The translations under genes were made by a program, and so were the position numbers. DNA of 64,000 nt. Source: a virus. Positions 30,012-37,171 of the stretch are shown in pieces; position 1 is the stretch's first letter; each line of letters begins with the position of its first letter. Under the pieces are notes generated by a model that worked only from the letters and a program-made list of their open reading frames with translations, was not told the origin of the DNA and did no database searches. The stretch lies in the IMG/VR virus record IMGVR_UViG_3300042565_001021, positions 62,001 through 126,000 of that record. One strand, written 5' to 3'.

Positions 30012-30448
30012 TGCACTCCTTTAATTACTAATCGCCAATCACTAAATTTTAATCGCAACACAGTTAAGAACTGATCTTTATCTGACTCAGTCTGAAATAG
30101 TAAAGTGTTACTAAGCTTATCCCCACTAACTCGCTCACCGTCCGGAAATCGATATATCTGTCCTAAGTATTCAAAATAAAACATGTCAGTTTGATGATCT
30201 TGTAATACTACTGGACCAGAAAAGTGTTTCACTGATAATAATTTACCAAGAGGAATAACAAGAAAACTAACTGGAGAAACCTTTGCCCCGATCTGCGGTG
30301 TAACTTGTTGCTGTTGAGCCAAGAAACTTTGAAGAATCTTAAAATCATCATTATCCTCAAATAACTCAGGACGATCTAATAGCATAATACGGACATCCTC
30401 GTATTGCTCATCTAACACATCAATATAAGAGAACTCAGAGGATTTCAT
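30008..30448 (-). CDS. Hypothetical protein with a partial tag
   Basis: 146 residues starting MKSSEFSYID, keeping the first six tag residues but not the cleavage Glu. The C-terminus LFQTESDKDQFLTVLRLKFSDW recalls the (K/R)W-family ending (ESDKDQF...LRLKF). If it is packaged, the tag would not be removed in the usual way. Confidence 0.55.
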   Translation of the reverse strand: MKSSEFSYIDVLDEQYEDVRIMLLDRPELFEDNDDFKILQSFLAQQQQVTPQIGAKVSPVSFLVIPLGKLLSVKHFSGPVVLQDHQTDMFYFEYLGQIYRFPDGERVSGDKLSNTLLFQTESDKDQFLTVLRLKFSDWRLVIKGVQ

Positions 30449-30870
30449 ATTTGCTGTAACACCGGAATTGATGTTAACCCTAATTCAATAGCTCGTTGCA
30501 CACGGTGATTTCCGTCTATTATAAAACCATCTTTAGCTAATACCGGTGGAGTTTGAGTTAAACTTTGATAAGTAACATTTCTGGCGCGAGCCTGGTCCAT
30601 TTTAAATGGATCAGAGTTAATAATATCCGTCCCTGCTTCTTGATCGCTAAACGTTCTATATCGAGATGCTTCGTCAGAACTAATATTTGTTAATTTATAT
30701 TTGTGCTTAGAGATATACGTCCTATCACCTGCACCCAAATACATGTGCTCATCTAAATAATCTGCTACTACACTTCCGCGCACTATGTCACCAGGTTTGC
30801 CCCAAGCAAAGCCAACAACTCGCTTAATAAAGTCGATCAACCCCTCAGTTATGAATTCTGTCGACTTCAT
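30445..30870 (-). CDS. Putative packaged ParB-like protein
   Basis: 141 residues starting MKSTEFITEGLI. The C-terminal KDGFIIDGNHRVQRAIELG (about 116-134) is a clear ParB N-domain-like motif (DGxHR), a fold that binds or hydrolyses nucleotides and can cut DNA. The start is chosen at the tag; a six-codon extension upstream is less likely because of the TAATG junction. Confidence 0.6.
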   Translation of the reverse strand: MKSTEFITEGLIDFIKRVVGFAWGKPGDIVRGSVVADYLDEHMYLGAGDRTYISKHKYKLTNISSDEASRYRTFSDQEAGTDIINSDPFKMDQARARNVTYQSLTQTPPVLAKDGFIIDGNHRVQRAIELGLTSIPVLQQI

Positions 30871-31280
30871 TATCTCTTCCGTGTGCAAGCAGGGTGTGAA
30901 CCGTCACTCAATGATTTGCGGATTGCTTCGGAGTAGCGTGTCCATTTCGTTAGCTCTGCGTCGCTCAGTTCCATAAAGCGATTGTCCATCTCTACCCAGG
31001 CTTTTTCAATATCCGTTAATGGTTTGTTATACTGGTATTCGTGCTCGCGGATCTTATCTTCAGCGTTGATTGCTGCTGCGCGATGCTGTACAATACACTT
31101 CTTCGCTGCTTCGCTTGCTGCACCAGAATCAAAACGGTTCTTACCTTCAAAGCGTCCAATCTCTTTGCCATCAGCAGTAGCTACGAAGGTGTTCGTTAAA
31201 TCACCATCCTCGTCTTGGAGGCGGGTAATCTCATACTTTACCTTGCGAGCATCTTCTTTTAGGAATTCTTTGCTTAACAT
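30870..31280 (-). CDS. Putative packaged protein, 136 aa
   Basis: Starts MLSKEFLKEDAR, a variant tag with LKE as the cleavage motif. The rest is charged (GKEIGRFEGKNRFDSG) with a helical C-terminal half. No domain is recognised. The stop overlaps the next gene (TAATG). Confidence 0.55.
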   Translation of the reverse strand: MLSKEFLKEDARKVKYEITRLQDEDGDLTNTFVATADGKEIGRFEGKNRFDSGAASEAAKKCIVQHRAAAINAEDKIREHEYQYNKPLTDIEKAWVEMDNRFMELSDAELTKWTRYSEAIRKSLSDGSHPACTRKR

Positions 31281-31972
31281 TAAACGGTTTCTCCCCAGGC
31301 AGTCATTAAGTTAACCACCATGCTGTCATTGTTTGGTCCATACAAAGGGAGTAAATAAAAAGACTCAGCGTGTAGCATAACTTCGTTTTTACTTCTGACT
31401 GCTTCTTTAACTGCGCCGACTTGATAGTCCCCGTCATCAAGCATCCATTTAATGGCCCCTATTAGGTTACGGTTGTTAGTATCTCCAACCCAATAACTCT
31501 TGCTAAATCCCGCTGCGGCAACTACCTCGCTAGGATAATGGTTAAACAAGAACATGTCGAGATGCTCAGTAAGGTCAGATATCTCGGGCGACCAACAAGC
31601 AGTAAATTCTCCTCTTGGAATGACTAATAAAGGATTGCCGTAGTCTCTAGCCATACCTTGAGATCCGGTCGCAAACAAAGCATTACTTCTGAACTTTATG
31701 CCAGTCGTTTCCTCGAAATATGCGTCGGCAATCTGATGAATAGCAAGGGGAGTATCTTTTGGCTTTCTGTTGACCGGGCACATGAGCACAGTGACTTGGT
31801 CAACACCCCTTCTTCCGTGATATAAGTCGTGCCTGTATAAGTCAAAGTCGATGGACTTTAGGTAAGGTTGACACTCGCTTTTTAGTACCTCAGCAAAACG
31901 GCGGAATTCCGGGGAGATAACAATTTCTTTCCCGGCTACAGTTACTTCAGTTATAAATTCAGAGCTTTTCAC
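31280..31972 (-). CDS. Putative packaged protein, ADP-ribosyltransferase-like
   Basis: 230 residues starting MKSSEFITEVTV, first gene of the thirteen-gene late operon. LYHGRRGVDQV (about residue 51) fits a first ART motif, and KFRSNALFATGSQGMARDYG (about 94-113) fits the Ser-x-Ser strand plus A..YG. VIPRGEFTACWSPEISDL follows. This order is typical of Alt-type ADP-ribosyltransferase-like phage proteins; the catalytic Glu is not certain. Confidence 0.55.
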   Translation of the reverse strand: MKSSEFITEVTVAGKEIVISPEFRRFAEVLKSECQPYLKSIDFDLYRHDLYHGRRGVDQVTVLMCPVNRKPKDTPLAIHQIADAYFEETTGIKFRSNALFATGSQGMARDYGNPLLVIPRGEFTACWSPEISDLTEHLDMFLFNHYPSEVVAAAGFSKSYWVGDTNNRNLIGAIKWMLDDGDYQVGAVKEAVRSKNEVMLHAESFYLLPLYGPNNDSMVVNLMTAWGETV

Positions 31973-31973
31973 T

Positions 31974-32004
31974 ACTCGACATCCTTGGACATCGAGTATT
32001 TATC
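31974..32004 (-). promoter_or_regulatory. Late promoter and hairpin of the packaged-effector operon
   Basis: GATAAATA (31997-32004, minus strand) is followed at once by a hairpin with arms at 31991-31997 and 31974-31980 (outer ACTCGA with TCGAGT, inner TCC with GGA, two mismatches between). It precedes thirteen overlapping tagged genes with no later strong promoter seen. Confidence 0.65.
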
Positions 32005-32007
32005 TGT

Positions 32008-32595
32008 TTAGCGTCGAGTAATGATTTCGTCCACTAAGCCAAAGTCCAGGGCTTCTTGTGCGGACATGAAATTATCACGCTCCATGGCAGCAGCAAATTC
32101 GTCAAACGTCTTGCCTTTGCTATTGTGATCAACGTAGATCTGCGTAAGAACCTTCTTCATTTTGAGGATTTCTTCGACCTGAATAAGCATGTCCGTTGCT
32201 TGACCACGTGCACCACCGCTAGGTTGGTGAATCATGTGTCGTGCATACGGGAGGATCATGCGCTTACCTTTCGCGCCTGCTTGAGCAAGCAACGAACCCA
32301 TGCTACAGGCCTGACCCATTACGATAGTGCGAACGTCACACTTTACGAATTGCATGGTATCGTAGATGGCCATACCTGCCGTTACGATGCCGCCCGGGGA
32401 GTTGATGTAAAAGATAATCTCTTTGTCTGCATCTTCTGCTTCAAGGAACAACATTTGCGCTACGACTACGCTAGACGACACCTCGTTTACGTCATCGTGA
32501 AGCATAACGATACGGTCTTTAAGCAAGCGACTGTAGATATCGTAGCTACGTTCGCCTTTAGCGGTTTGCTCGACTACCATTGGAATAAGGGACAC
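32008..32595 (-). CDS. clpP: ClpP serine protease subunit
   Basis: 195 residues, full length for a mature ClpP. The catalytic triad is Ser98 (GQACSMGS), His123 (HMIHQPSGG) and Asp174 (MERDNFMS). YINSPGG forms the substrate-stabilising turn. The start is GTG 32593-32595 with GAAAGGTAA upstream. ClpP forms a tetradecamer working with host ClpX or ClpA. The phage also encodes a ClpS-like adaptor (47408-47719). It has its own promoter. Confidence 0.92.
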   Translation of the reverse strand: MSLIPMVVEQTAKGERSYDIYSRLLKDRIVMLHDDVNEVSSSVVVAQMLFLEAEDADKEIIFYINSPGGIVTAGMAIYDTMQFVKCDVRTIVMGQACSMGSLLAQAGAKGKRMILPYARHMIHQPSGGARGQATDMLIQVEEILKMKKVLTQIYVDHNSKGKTFDEFAAAMERDNFMSAQEALDFGLVDEIITRR

Positions 32596-32622
32596 GGGTT
32601 ACCTTTCAAATTGTTAAGTTAT

Positions 32623-32652
32623 ATACTAACATAACTGAATAGCAAAGGTCAA
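32623..32652 (-). promoter_or_regulatory. Sigma70-type promoter of clpP
   Basis: TTGACC (32647-32652), 18 bases, TAGTAT (32623-32628), with a leader of about 25 bases carrying the ribosome binding site. Confidence 0.6.
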
Positions 32653-32661
32653 TCTGTTTGG

Positions 32662-32704
32662 CATAAATAAAAGTGCAGTTCGCGATGTTGAAGCATCCAA
32701 CTGC
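32662..32704 (+). promoter_or_regulatory. Late promoter plus two-tier hairpin leader of endonuclease cassette 2
   Basis: CATAAATA (32662-32669), then outer stem GCAGTT/AACTGC (32675-32680, 32699-32704) and inner stem GATG/CATC (32684-32687, 32694-32697). Compared with cassette 1 the paired bases change together. Confidence 0.7.
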
Positions 32705-32726
32705 CCTAGACTAACCAGGAGGCTAT

Positions 32727-33275
32727 ATGTCCAGCAATAATACTTATTACGTTTACGCATATCTGCGCAATAAAGACTCAAAAACTGCTAAAGCAGGAAC
32801 ACCTTATTATATTGGCAAAGGATCAGGACGACGCGCCTGGGTAACCCATAAACATAAGACCCCGGTGCCGAAAGATAAAACGTTTATTGTTCTACTTGAA
32901 CAGAATTTAACTGAAGTCGGAGCATTAGCCTTAGAGAGGAGAATGATTGCTTGGCATGGAAGAAAAGATTTAGGAACAGGCATTCTATTAAATAGAACAG
33001 ACGGAGGAGACGGTTGTAGCGGAGTTATTATGTCTGAATTAACTAAAGAAAAACGTAATGCTGCGCAAAGAGGAAAGAAGTTGTCAGAAGAACATAAGAG
33101 AAAAATATCTGTCGGTTCAAAATCAAGACCGCCTATATCCGAAGAAACGAGAGAAAAATTTAGGCTACGAAACAAAAACCGGGCGCCGATGACAGCTGAA
33201 GAGAGGGTAAAATTATCAATTGCAGTAACGCAGTCATGGGCAAGAAGAAAATTACTTAAATCTTCTGCCGCTTAA
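32727..33275 (+). CDS. GIY-YIG homing endonuclease, cassette 2
   Basis: 182 residues. TYYVYAYL...GTPYYIGKGSGRRAW (about 5-37) is the GIY-YIG core, and LERRMIAWHGR carries the catalytic-type Glu. Three NUMOD3-like DNA-binding repeats follow (LSEEHKRKIS, ISEETREKFR, MTAEERVKLS). AGGAGG precedes the ATG. Inserted between clpP and a SprT-like gene, overlapping the latter's end by 20 bases. Confidence 0.85.
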   Translation: MSSNNTYYVYAYLRNKDSKTAKAGTPYYIGKGSGRRAWVTHKHKTPVPKDKTFIVLLEQNLTEVGALALERRMIAWHGRKDLGTGILLNRTDGGDGCSGVIMSELTKEKRNAAQRGKKLSEEHKRKISVGSKSRPPISEETREKFRLRNKNRAPMTAEERVKLSIAVTQSWARRKLLKSSAA

Positions 33276-33690
33276 TCCATTTGATTTCATCATATGTTGT
33301 TTTCAACGGAATACCAAAGCTTGCTAATTTCTTTCGAAATATGAAAAACGAAGGACCATGACTTAAGAGCGGAGCCCTACCTGAAGTTATTCTATCGGCG
33401 CCAAGGACCGACCATTGGTATTGATGGCACATTTCATGCGCTAGGATCATTATCATCCATTGAATACAGAAGAACCTGTAATTTAGCTTTATCTTCGTGT
33501 AATGCTTCGGCTCAGAAAAGCCTATACACATTCCCCACACGTTTAGGTTGCGTAGGTTGATGCTTGGGTGTTTTAACTTACCGTCGAATATATGGGTATT
33601 TAATAGATCGTATGCTTGGTGCACATCTTCTATTTTAGGCTGATACTTCTTCTTCCGCTGATAACGCTTACTAGGCAACGGAATCTTCAT
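33256..33690 (-). CDS. SprT-like zinc metalloprotease
   Basis: 144 residues from ATG 33688-33690 (a GTG ten codons upstream lies in a hairpin arm). LAHEMCHQYQW (about residue 83) is the HExxH zinc site, and SHGPSFFIF supplies a third ligand region. The first half (YDLLNTHIFDGKL) matches the SprT domain start. SprT-type proteases degrade proteins on DNA; the phage role is unknown. Confidence 0.7.
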   Translation of the reverse strand: MKIPLPSKRYQRKKKYQPKIEDVHQAYDLLNTHIFDGKLKHPSINLRNLNVWGMCIGFSEPKHYTKIKLNYRFFCIQWMIMILAHEMCHQYQWSVLGADRITSGRAPLLSHGPSFFIFRKKLASFGIPLKTTYDEIKWIKRQKI

Positions 33691-33713
33691 TAGTTCGATA
33701 AGGGAAGTAGAAG

Positions 33714-33737
33714 GAAGCACATGTTATTTAGTGCTTC
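33714..33737 (-). promoter_or_regulatory. 7-bp hairpin with a CTAAATAA late-promoter-like loop
   Basis: Arms GAAGCAC and GTGCTTC (perfect) enclose TAAATAACAT. On the minus strand CTAAATAA resembles the late promoter core, so transcription could start inside the hairpin, as at 44382-44429. It may instead end the gene at 33759. Confidence 0.4.
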
Positions 33738-33758
33738 GCTTCTACTATTTTGGAGTGG

Positions 33759-34211
33759 TTAATTCCAGATTTTTACTTGGTGCTTACACAGCAGACCGGT
33801 TGTGTCCGGAGTAACGTCAATCAATAACCCGGCCTCTTGGATTACATACGTTCCGTTGGACAGCTCAAGAAACTTGTACTTATCCAGCATATACCAGCCT
33901 GCGTCGTACCGCCCTTCGACAGGCGTATGCGCTGCAATATTGACGAAGTAGTTATTGGTCTTCTTGTCGTGGCAGGCGTCGGTAATTTCCCAGGTCCGAA
34001 GGAGAGCGTCGATGCATCGTCCGGTAACATCTTCGTAACTTGCGGCTGGTGCTGTGGCTACTTGTTCAACGGTTGCGACCTTTGGATCTTCTTTCTGAAG
34101 TTCAGACGCAAGCCAAAACCCTCCAGCAGTCACTGCGGCCGATACTGCAAAGACCGCAACTATTGTCAGTCCAATTCGGATTTTTCGGAAGTGTTCAGGG
34201 GGTATCATCAT
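33759..34211 (-). CDS. Membrane-anchored hypothetical protein, 150 aa
   Basis: One N-terminal membrane helix (IGLTIVAVFAVSAAVTAGGFW, split as IGLTIVAVFAV and SAAVTAGGFW, residues 13-33) and a periplasmic domain with four Cys (TGRCIDAL, DACHDKK, LLCKHQV). It may be a small envelope protein. Its start overlaps the upstream gene. Confidence 0.6.
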   Translation of the reverse strand: MMIPPEHFRKIRIGLTIVAVFAVSAAVTAGGFWLASELQKEDPKVATVEQVATAPAASYEDVTGRCIDALLRTWEITDACHDKKTNNYFVNIAAHTPVEGRYDAGWYMLDKYKFLELSNGTYVIQEAGLLIDVTPDTTGLLCKHQVKIWN

Positions 34212-34326
34212 TTGGTGGTTTCCTTTTGACAGCTTCTGCTACAAGAGAGACAACCGTCGGCGCCATAAGAAGCACACCGATCAGTATCCCGAGAAGCATA
34301 GCATTTTGTTCAGTGAGTTCACACAT
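34195..34326 (-). CDS. Small membrane protein, 43 aa
   Basis: Start MCELTEQNAM (34324-34326) nested in the end of the gene at 34319. Residues 10-31 form a membrane helix (MLLGILIGVLLMAPTVVSLV) with a charged tail. Confidence 0.5.
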   Translation of the reverse strand: MCELTEQNAMLLGILIGVLLMAPTVVSLVAEAVKRKPPNDDTP

Positions 34327-34537
34327 CGTCGTCACTTCTTTCCACAATGAAGTTTGCGGTGGTTTGGACGATGTAATCAACTTCTTCGAACTCCACGTCT
34401 GGACGCTTGGAAAGCACGAATGCCTTCCTGGCATCACGAGTGGCGCGATCAAGGAAGACTTCGCACGGAGTGTAAAACACGCTCCAGCCCTCCCTGCTAC
34501 CGTCGTCCTCGTCGTAATACAACAGGAAGACGTCCAT
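34319..34537 (-). CDS. Hypothetical acidic protein, 72 aa
   Basis: Begins with a beta segment (MDVFLLYYDEDDGS) and has a basic helix (DRATRDARKAFVLSKRP), ending ERSDDDV. Not recognised. Confidence 0.55.
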   Translation of the reverse strand: MDVFLLYYDEDDGSREGWSVFYTPCEVFLDRATRDARKAFVLSKRPDVEFEEVDYIVQTTANFIVERSDDDV

Positions 34538-34540
34538 TGA

Positions 34541-34738
34541 TTACCCCTTTACCTTGTAAGGCACGGAGGTCTTCACGACCTGCTTGATGGCTTCAAGCGC
34601 CATCTCGTACGAGGCAGCGGGCACCTCGGCAATCACATACGACGCAGCTTTCTGCGTGTTGTATTGCAGTTCATAAACGGCCTTGGTAGCGGCCACCGTT
34701 ACTGCTTCGTTCAAAACTACTGCTTGGGCTTTTGCCAT
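34541..34738 (-). CDS. Hypothetical Ala-rich protein, 65 aa
   Basis: ATG 34736-34738 with a GGAG site. Ala/Val-rich (VTVAATKAVYELQYNT) with alternating hydrophobic positions. Function unknown. Confidence 0.55.
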   Translation of the reverse strand: MAKAQAVVLNEAVTVAATKAVYELQYNTQKAASYVIAEVPAASYEMALEAIKQVVKTSVPYKVKG

Positions 34739-34775
34739 TTTTACTACTCCTTATTGTGCTACGGTTGAAAAACTT

Positions 34776-35036
34776 TTAGCCTTGATCCTTTTGTGCGTTA
34801 GGTTTAAGTTGCGGCTCCATTTTGATGTCGAGCTCGCGGATAGTTTCGCTTGGAAGCCAAATGCCACTCGGCACTTTTACCTGACACCCTTGCATCGGTC
34901 CCCAGCGCACAGGCAGTCCGCTGTCTTCCCACTTGCTTTGGCATTCCCACTTGGCCATTCCGTACACAAACAGGATCATAGCAGGCAGTAGAAGAATTAA
35001 AAGAATGAGCCACACGTCGCCTTTTTGCTTTTTCAT
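34776..35036 (-). CDS. Single-pass membrane protein, 86 aa
   Basis: Residues 9-27 (WLILLILLLPAMILFVYG) cross the membrane. The outer part has CQSKWEDSGLPVRWGPMQGC, two Cys likely to form a disulphide, followed by a Pro-rich end. A small conserved phage type. ATGA overlap with the upstream gene. Confidence 0.65.
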   Translation of the reverse strand: MKKQKGDVWLILLILLLPAMILFVYGMAKWECQSKWEDSGLPVRWGPMQGCQVKVPSGIWLPSETIRELDIKMEPQLKPNAQKDQG

Positions 35037-35353
35037 TTGTCCTCCACTGTGGTTAAAACTGCTCTGTCGTCTTCGACAGTTATTTCGTAGGTGTAGTCAC
35101 CTTCGTCGCTCGGATGGCACAGGTAAATGTCGCCAGCGCCTTCTTTGAAGTTAGCAATCACTTGCGCGGCCAAGCAGTCCAGACCGTTAGCAAACTCGCC
35201 ATCGGGCATCGTCATAGGAATTCCTTGGCCGATTGTGAAATACTTGAGATAATTTTCTAGTGTTTCTTTGAAGTCGGCTCCGTCGCAATGCTTGTAGAAA
35301 GCATACAGCGGTTTTCCTGCTTCGACAAAGCGGACCACGCAGCAGGTGCTCAT
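35033..35353 (-). CDS. Hypothetical protein, 106 aa
   Basis: Start MSTCCVVRFVEAG at 35351-35353 with GAGGGA upstream. AFYKHCDGADFKETLENYL and DIYLCHPSDEGDYTYEI are features of a small phage family of unknown function, possibly a two-strand alpha/beta fold. Confidence 0.6.
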   Translation of the reverse strand: MSTCCVVRFVEAGKPLYAFYKHCDGADFKETLENYLKYFTIGQGIPMTMPDGEFANGLDCLAAQVIANFKEGAGDIYLCHPSDEGDYTYEITVEDDRAVLTTVEDK

Positions 35354-35354
35354 G

Positions 35355-35483
35355 CTATTCGATCCCTCGTTGTGCGTTGTGCTTCTGACGTGCGCGAGTC
35401 GCAAACTTGCCGCGCTTGACTTTGTGCTGGCCAGCGCCGCAGGTCTTTGCGTTCTTTGCGACGAAATTGCGTTGCTTAATCAT
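35355..35483 (-). CDS. Small very basic protein, 42 aa
   Basis: Start MIKQRNFVAKNAK (35481-35483), GAAGA upstream. About a third Lys/Arg (QHKVKRGKFATRARQKH), with one Cys. It may bind nucleic acid. Confidence 0.5.
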   Translation of the reverse strand: MIKQRNFVAKNAKTCGAGQHKVKRGKFATRARQKHNAQRGIE

Positions 35484-35538
35484 TTTTGTCTTCTTCACTT
35501 TAGTCTTTGTCGGGGACGGTTTCCGCCATAACTCTTGC

Positions 35539-35697
35539 CTACTGCCCAGGTGCGTATACTGTACGCTGAGGTCCTGCGTCGCTGTCGATCCCGTACAGGA
35601 TGTTAAGAACCCCGTAATCAGTGTTGATGTCGTCAACGTTCTCAATGACGTCGTAGCGAGCATCGTGCGGCTTTGAGATTCTAACTGTGGTCGCCAA
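35539..35697 (-). CDS. Small hypothetical protein, 52 aa
   Basis: A TTG start (35695-35697) directly after the upstream stop, with AAGGTGA seven bases before it. The frame ATTVRISKPHDARYDVIE continues to QRTVYAPGQ. Good coding sense and packing support it. Confidence 0.5.
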   Translation of the reverse strand: MATTVRISKPHDARYDVIENVDDINTDYGVLNILYGIDSDAGPQRTVYAPGQ

Positions 35698-35907
35698 TTA
35701 CTTCACCTTTACCACGTAACCGTTTTCGATAGTGGCCTCGGCGTACCAGCTGTGGGCCTGCGGATAGTGCGGCCCTTCCAGGCATACTGTGCCTTGCTTG
35801 GGTTCGTTGCCGCCGAATGGCCCTGGTTGATAGATGCGGACCTTCTCGCCTGCGGCAACAGCTTCCTTCAGCGCCTTCTTCGTTTTGAAATTCGTTGTCG
35901 TGTACAT
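35698..35907 (-). CDS. Conserved phage small protein, 69 aa
   Basis: Start MYTTTNFKTK (35905-35907), GGAG upstream. FKTKKALKEAVAAGEKVRIYQP and a Gly/Pro-rich beta part (FGGNEPKQGTVCLEGPHYP) mark a family common in phages with no known role. Confidence 0.6.
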   Translation of the reverse strand: MYTTTNFKTKKALKEAVAAGEKVRIYQPGPFGGNEPKQGTVCLEGPHYPQAHSWYAEATIENGYVVKVK

Positions 35908-35909
35908 AT

Positions 35910-36200
35910 TTACATGCTCCAGTAAAGGTTGGTCGAAGGATCGCAAGGACCGCCTTGATCAGACCTGCGGATGAGCACCGGCTTGCCGCTCATCATGTTT
36001 GTCACTGTGACCAGCGGATCGTGTTTCATCGAAAAGTCTTCGTAGGTCATCACAACCCACTGCGCGGTGTTGCCGTATTCCTTGTTCAAACGTGCCGCTA
36101 CGCCTTTCGCGCCGCGTTCGGTGTCGTAGGAGGCCGAACCGTATTTGCCGGGCTTGCGGTAAAGTCGCTCAGTTCCGACATTCATTATCACGTAACTCAT
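35910..36200 (-). CDS. Conserved phage small protein, 96 aa
   Basis: Start MSYVIMNVGTERL (36198-36200), GGAGC upstream. The YxTERGAKGVAARLNKEYG segment resembles a small phage family that ends after a signature about access to host functions I cannot name. First gene after the promoter at 36232-36260. Confidence 0.55.
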   Translation of the reverse strand: MSYVIMNVGTERLYRKPGKYGSASYDTERGAKGVAARLNKEYGNTAQWVVMTYEDFSMKHDPLVTVTNMMSGKPVLIRRSDQGGPCDPSTNLYWSM

Positions 36201-36231
36201 TTGTTGCTCCGTTTTGTTAGCGTATGAGCGT

Positions 36232-36260
36232 ATTATACAGCCATTTCGCTCAAAGGTCAA
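36232..36260 (-). promoter_or_regulatory. Sigma70-type promoter module, variant B
   Basis: TTGACC (36255-36260), 17 bases, TATAAT (36232-36237), then ACGCTCATACGCTAAC and GGAGCAACAAATG. Almost identical over about 60 bases to 55123-55151 with its leader. Confidence 0.8.
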
Positions 36261-36263
36261 CCA

Positions 36264-36452
36264 TTATTTGCAAGTAGCAACCTTGCCGTCGGGCATGTAT
36301 TTTACAGTGACACCAGACGTGAATTGGAGATACAGAACGCCATCCACGCATGTCTGCGTTCCGCCGCCAGTTATAGCGGAGATATTGCGATCAACGACGC
36401 CGCAGGCAGACAGTGACAGGACAGCAGCAAGGATAAGGAGTGTGGTTTTCAT
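36264..36452 (-). CDS. Small lipoprotein
   Basis: 62 residues with a lipoprotein signal (MKTTLLILAAVLSLSAC; lipobox LSAC at 14-17). The mature part is a 45-residue beta domain with two further Cys. Anchored in the host envelope after lipidation of Cys17. It may act in exclusion or lysis. Confidence 0.65.
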   Translation of the reverse strand: MKTTLLILAAVLSLSACGVVDRNISAITGGGTQTCVDGVLYLQFTSGVTVKYMPDGKVATCK

Positions 36453-36464
36453 TTTGTTTCCTTT

Positions 36465-36842
36465 TTAGAGGTACATCATTTCTTCGGAGTTGCGCTTGGC
36501 AGTGGCCGCAGCGTCAAAGTCCCAGTTCCTCCAGCAAAACGCATTCAGGTCCAGCCTGTGCGTCCGTGCCATCCTGGAGCCCGGGTACGCAACAATGGTC
36601 ACGCACTTCTCAGTGATTTTGGTGATCGTCCCGGTGTAGGACAAGTTGTAGGAATCGTATTCGGCTTCGTCGCCGACGCGCAGGGTGACGCCTTGCTTGA
36701 TGCTGCCGTCTTTTTGCGCTTTGTGGATTGTGATGCTGTCGTAACCGCCTTTGACGAACTTGCCAAAGTAAGCCTGGTATTCGGTGGGGGAAGCAGGATA
36801 AATCGTGCCGTGGAATTTGCGGGCTTTGGACATGACGATCAT
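36465..36842 (-). CDS. Hypothetical protein, 125 aa
   Basis: Start ATG 36840-36842 after ACGGAG. A beta-rich domain (EYDSYNLSYTGTITKITEKC) precedes RMARTHRLDLNAFCWRNW. First gene after the promoter at 36876-36903. Confidence 0.6.
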   Translation of the reverse strand: MIVMSKARKFHGTIYPASPTEYQAYFGKFVKGGYDSITIHKAQKDGSIKQGVTLRVGDEAEYDSYNLSYTGTITKITEKCVTIVAYPGSRMARTHRLDLNAFCWRNWDFDAAATAKRNSEEMMYL

Positions 36843-36875
36843 TTGCTTTTCTCCGTTACGTTATTCAATAAAGCT

Positions 36876-36903
36876 ATTATACGCTCTTTTTAGGAAAAGT
36901 CAA
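36876..36903 (-). promoter_or_regulatory. Sigma70-type promoter module, variant A
   Basis: TTGACT (36898-36903), 16 bases, TATAAT (36876-36881), leader AGCTTTATTGAATAACG and CGGAG, as at 20410, 55593 and 55794. Confidence 0.8.
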
Positions 36904-36921
36904 CCGAAATCTTAGGCGTTG

Positions 36922-36935
36922 TAAGTCATTGATTA
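36922..36935. promoter_or_regulatory. TAAGTCATTGATT motif upstream of a promoter
   Basis: The 14-base motif lies 18 bases upstream of the -35 at 36898-36903 and spans the stop codon of the gene at 36926. See the copies at 20477, 23321 and 55672-55767. Confidence 0.5.
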
Positions 36936-37072
36936 CCTTCGGGTTTTATGTCTTTAAGATTGACCCATTTGTCACCTATTAGTATCTCAATGTCTCCGTT
37001 TTGGTACAAACGGAACACTCCGAGGTCAGTGACGCGCTCAGTATATGGCGGCGGAGTAGTCTGGTCTGGCAT
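36926..37072 (-). CDS. Small hypothetical protein, 48 aa
   Basis: Start MPDQTTPPPYT (37070-37072). The end GDKWVNLKDIKPEGNQ follows a beta hairpin (VFRLYQNGDIEILIG). No ribosome binding site; GTAAATAT just upstream looks like a late promoter close to the ATG, so it may be a leaderless late gene. The structure resembles small fibre-associated peptides. Confidence 0.5.
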   Translation of the reverse strand: MPDQTTPPPYTERVTDLGVFRLYQNGDIEILIGDKWVNLKDIKPEGNQ

Positions 37073-37120
37073 TGAAATATTTACGCCAGATTGCTGTAGA
37101 AAAAAGCTGAGCGTTAACTC

Positions 37121-37147
37121 AAAAGAAAAGCCCGTCAACCGGGCTTT
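37121..37147 (-). terminator. Rho-independent terminator
   Basis: Eight-base arms AAAGCCCG and CGGGCTTT (37140-37147 and 37127-37134), five-base loop, then a T-rich tail on the minus strand. It ends the structural gene at 37172. Confidence 0.85.
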
Positions 37148-37171
37148 CCTGTATTACTGCCTGTTAAAGCA

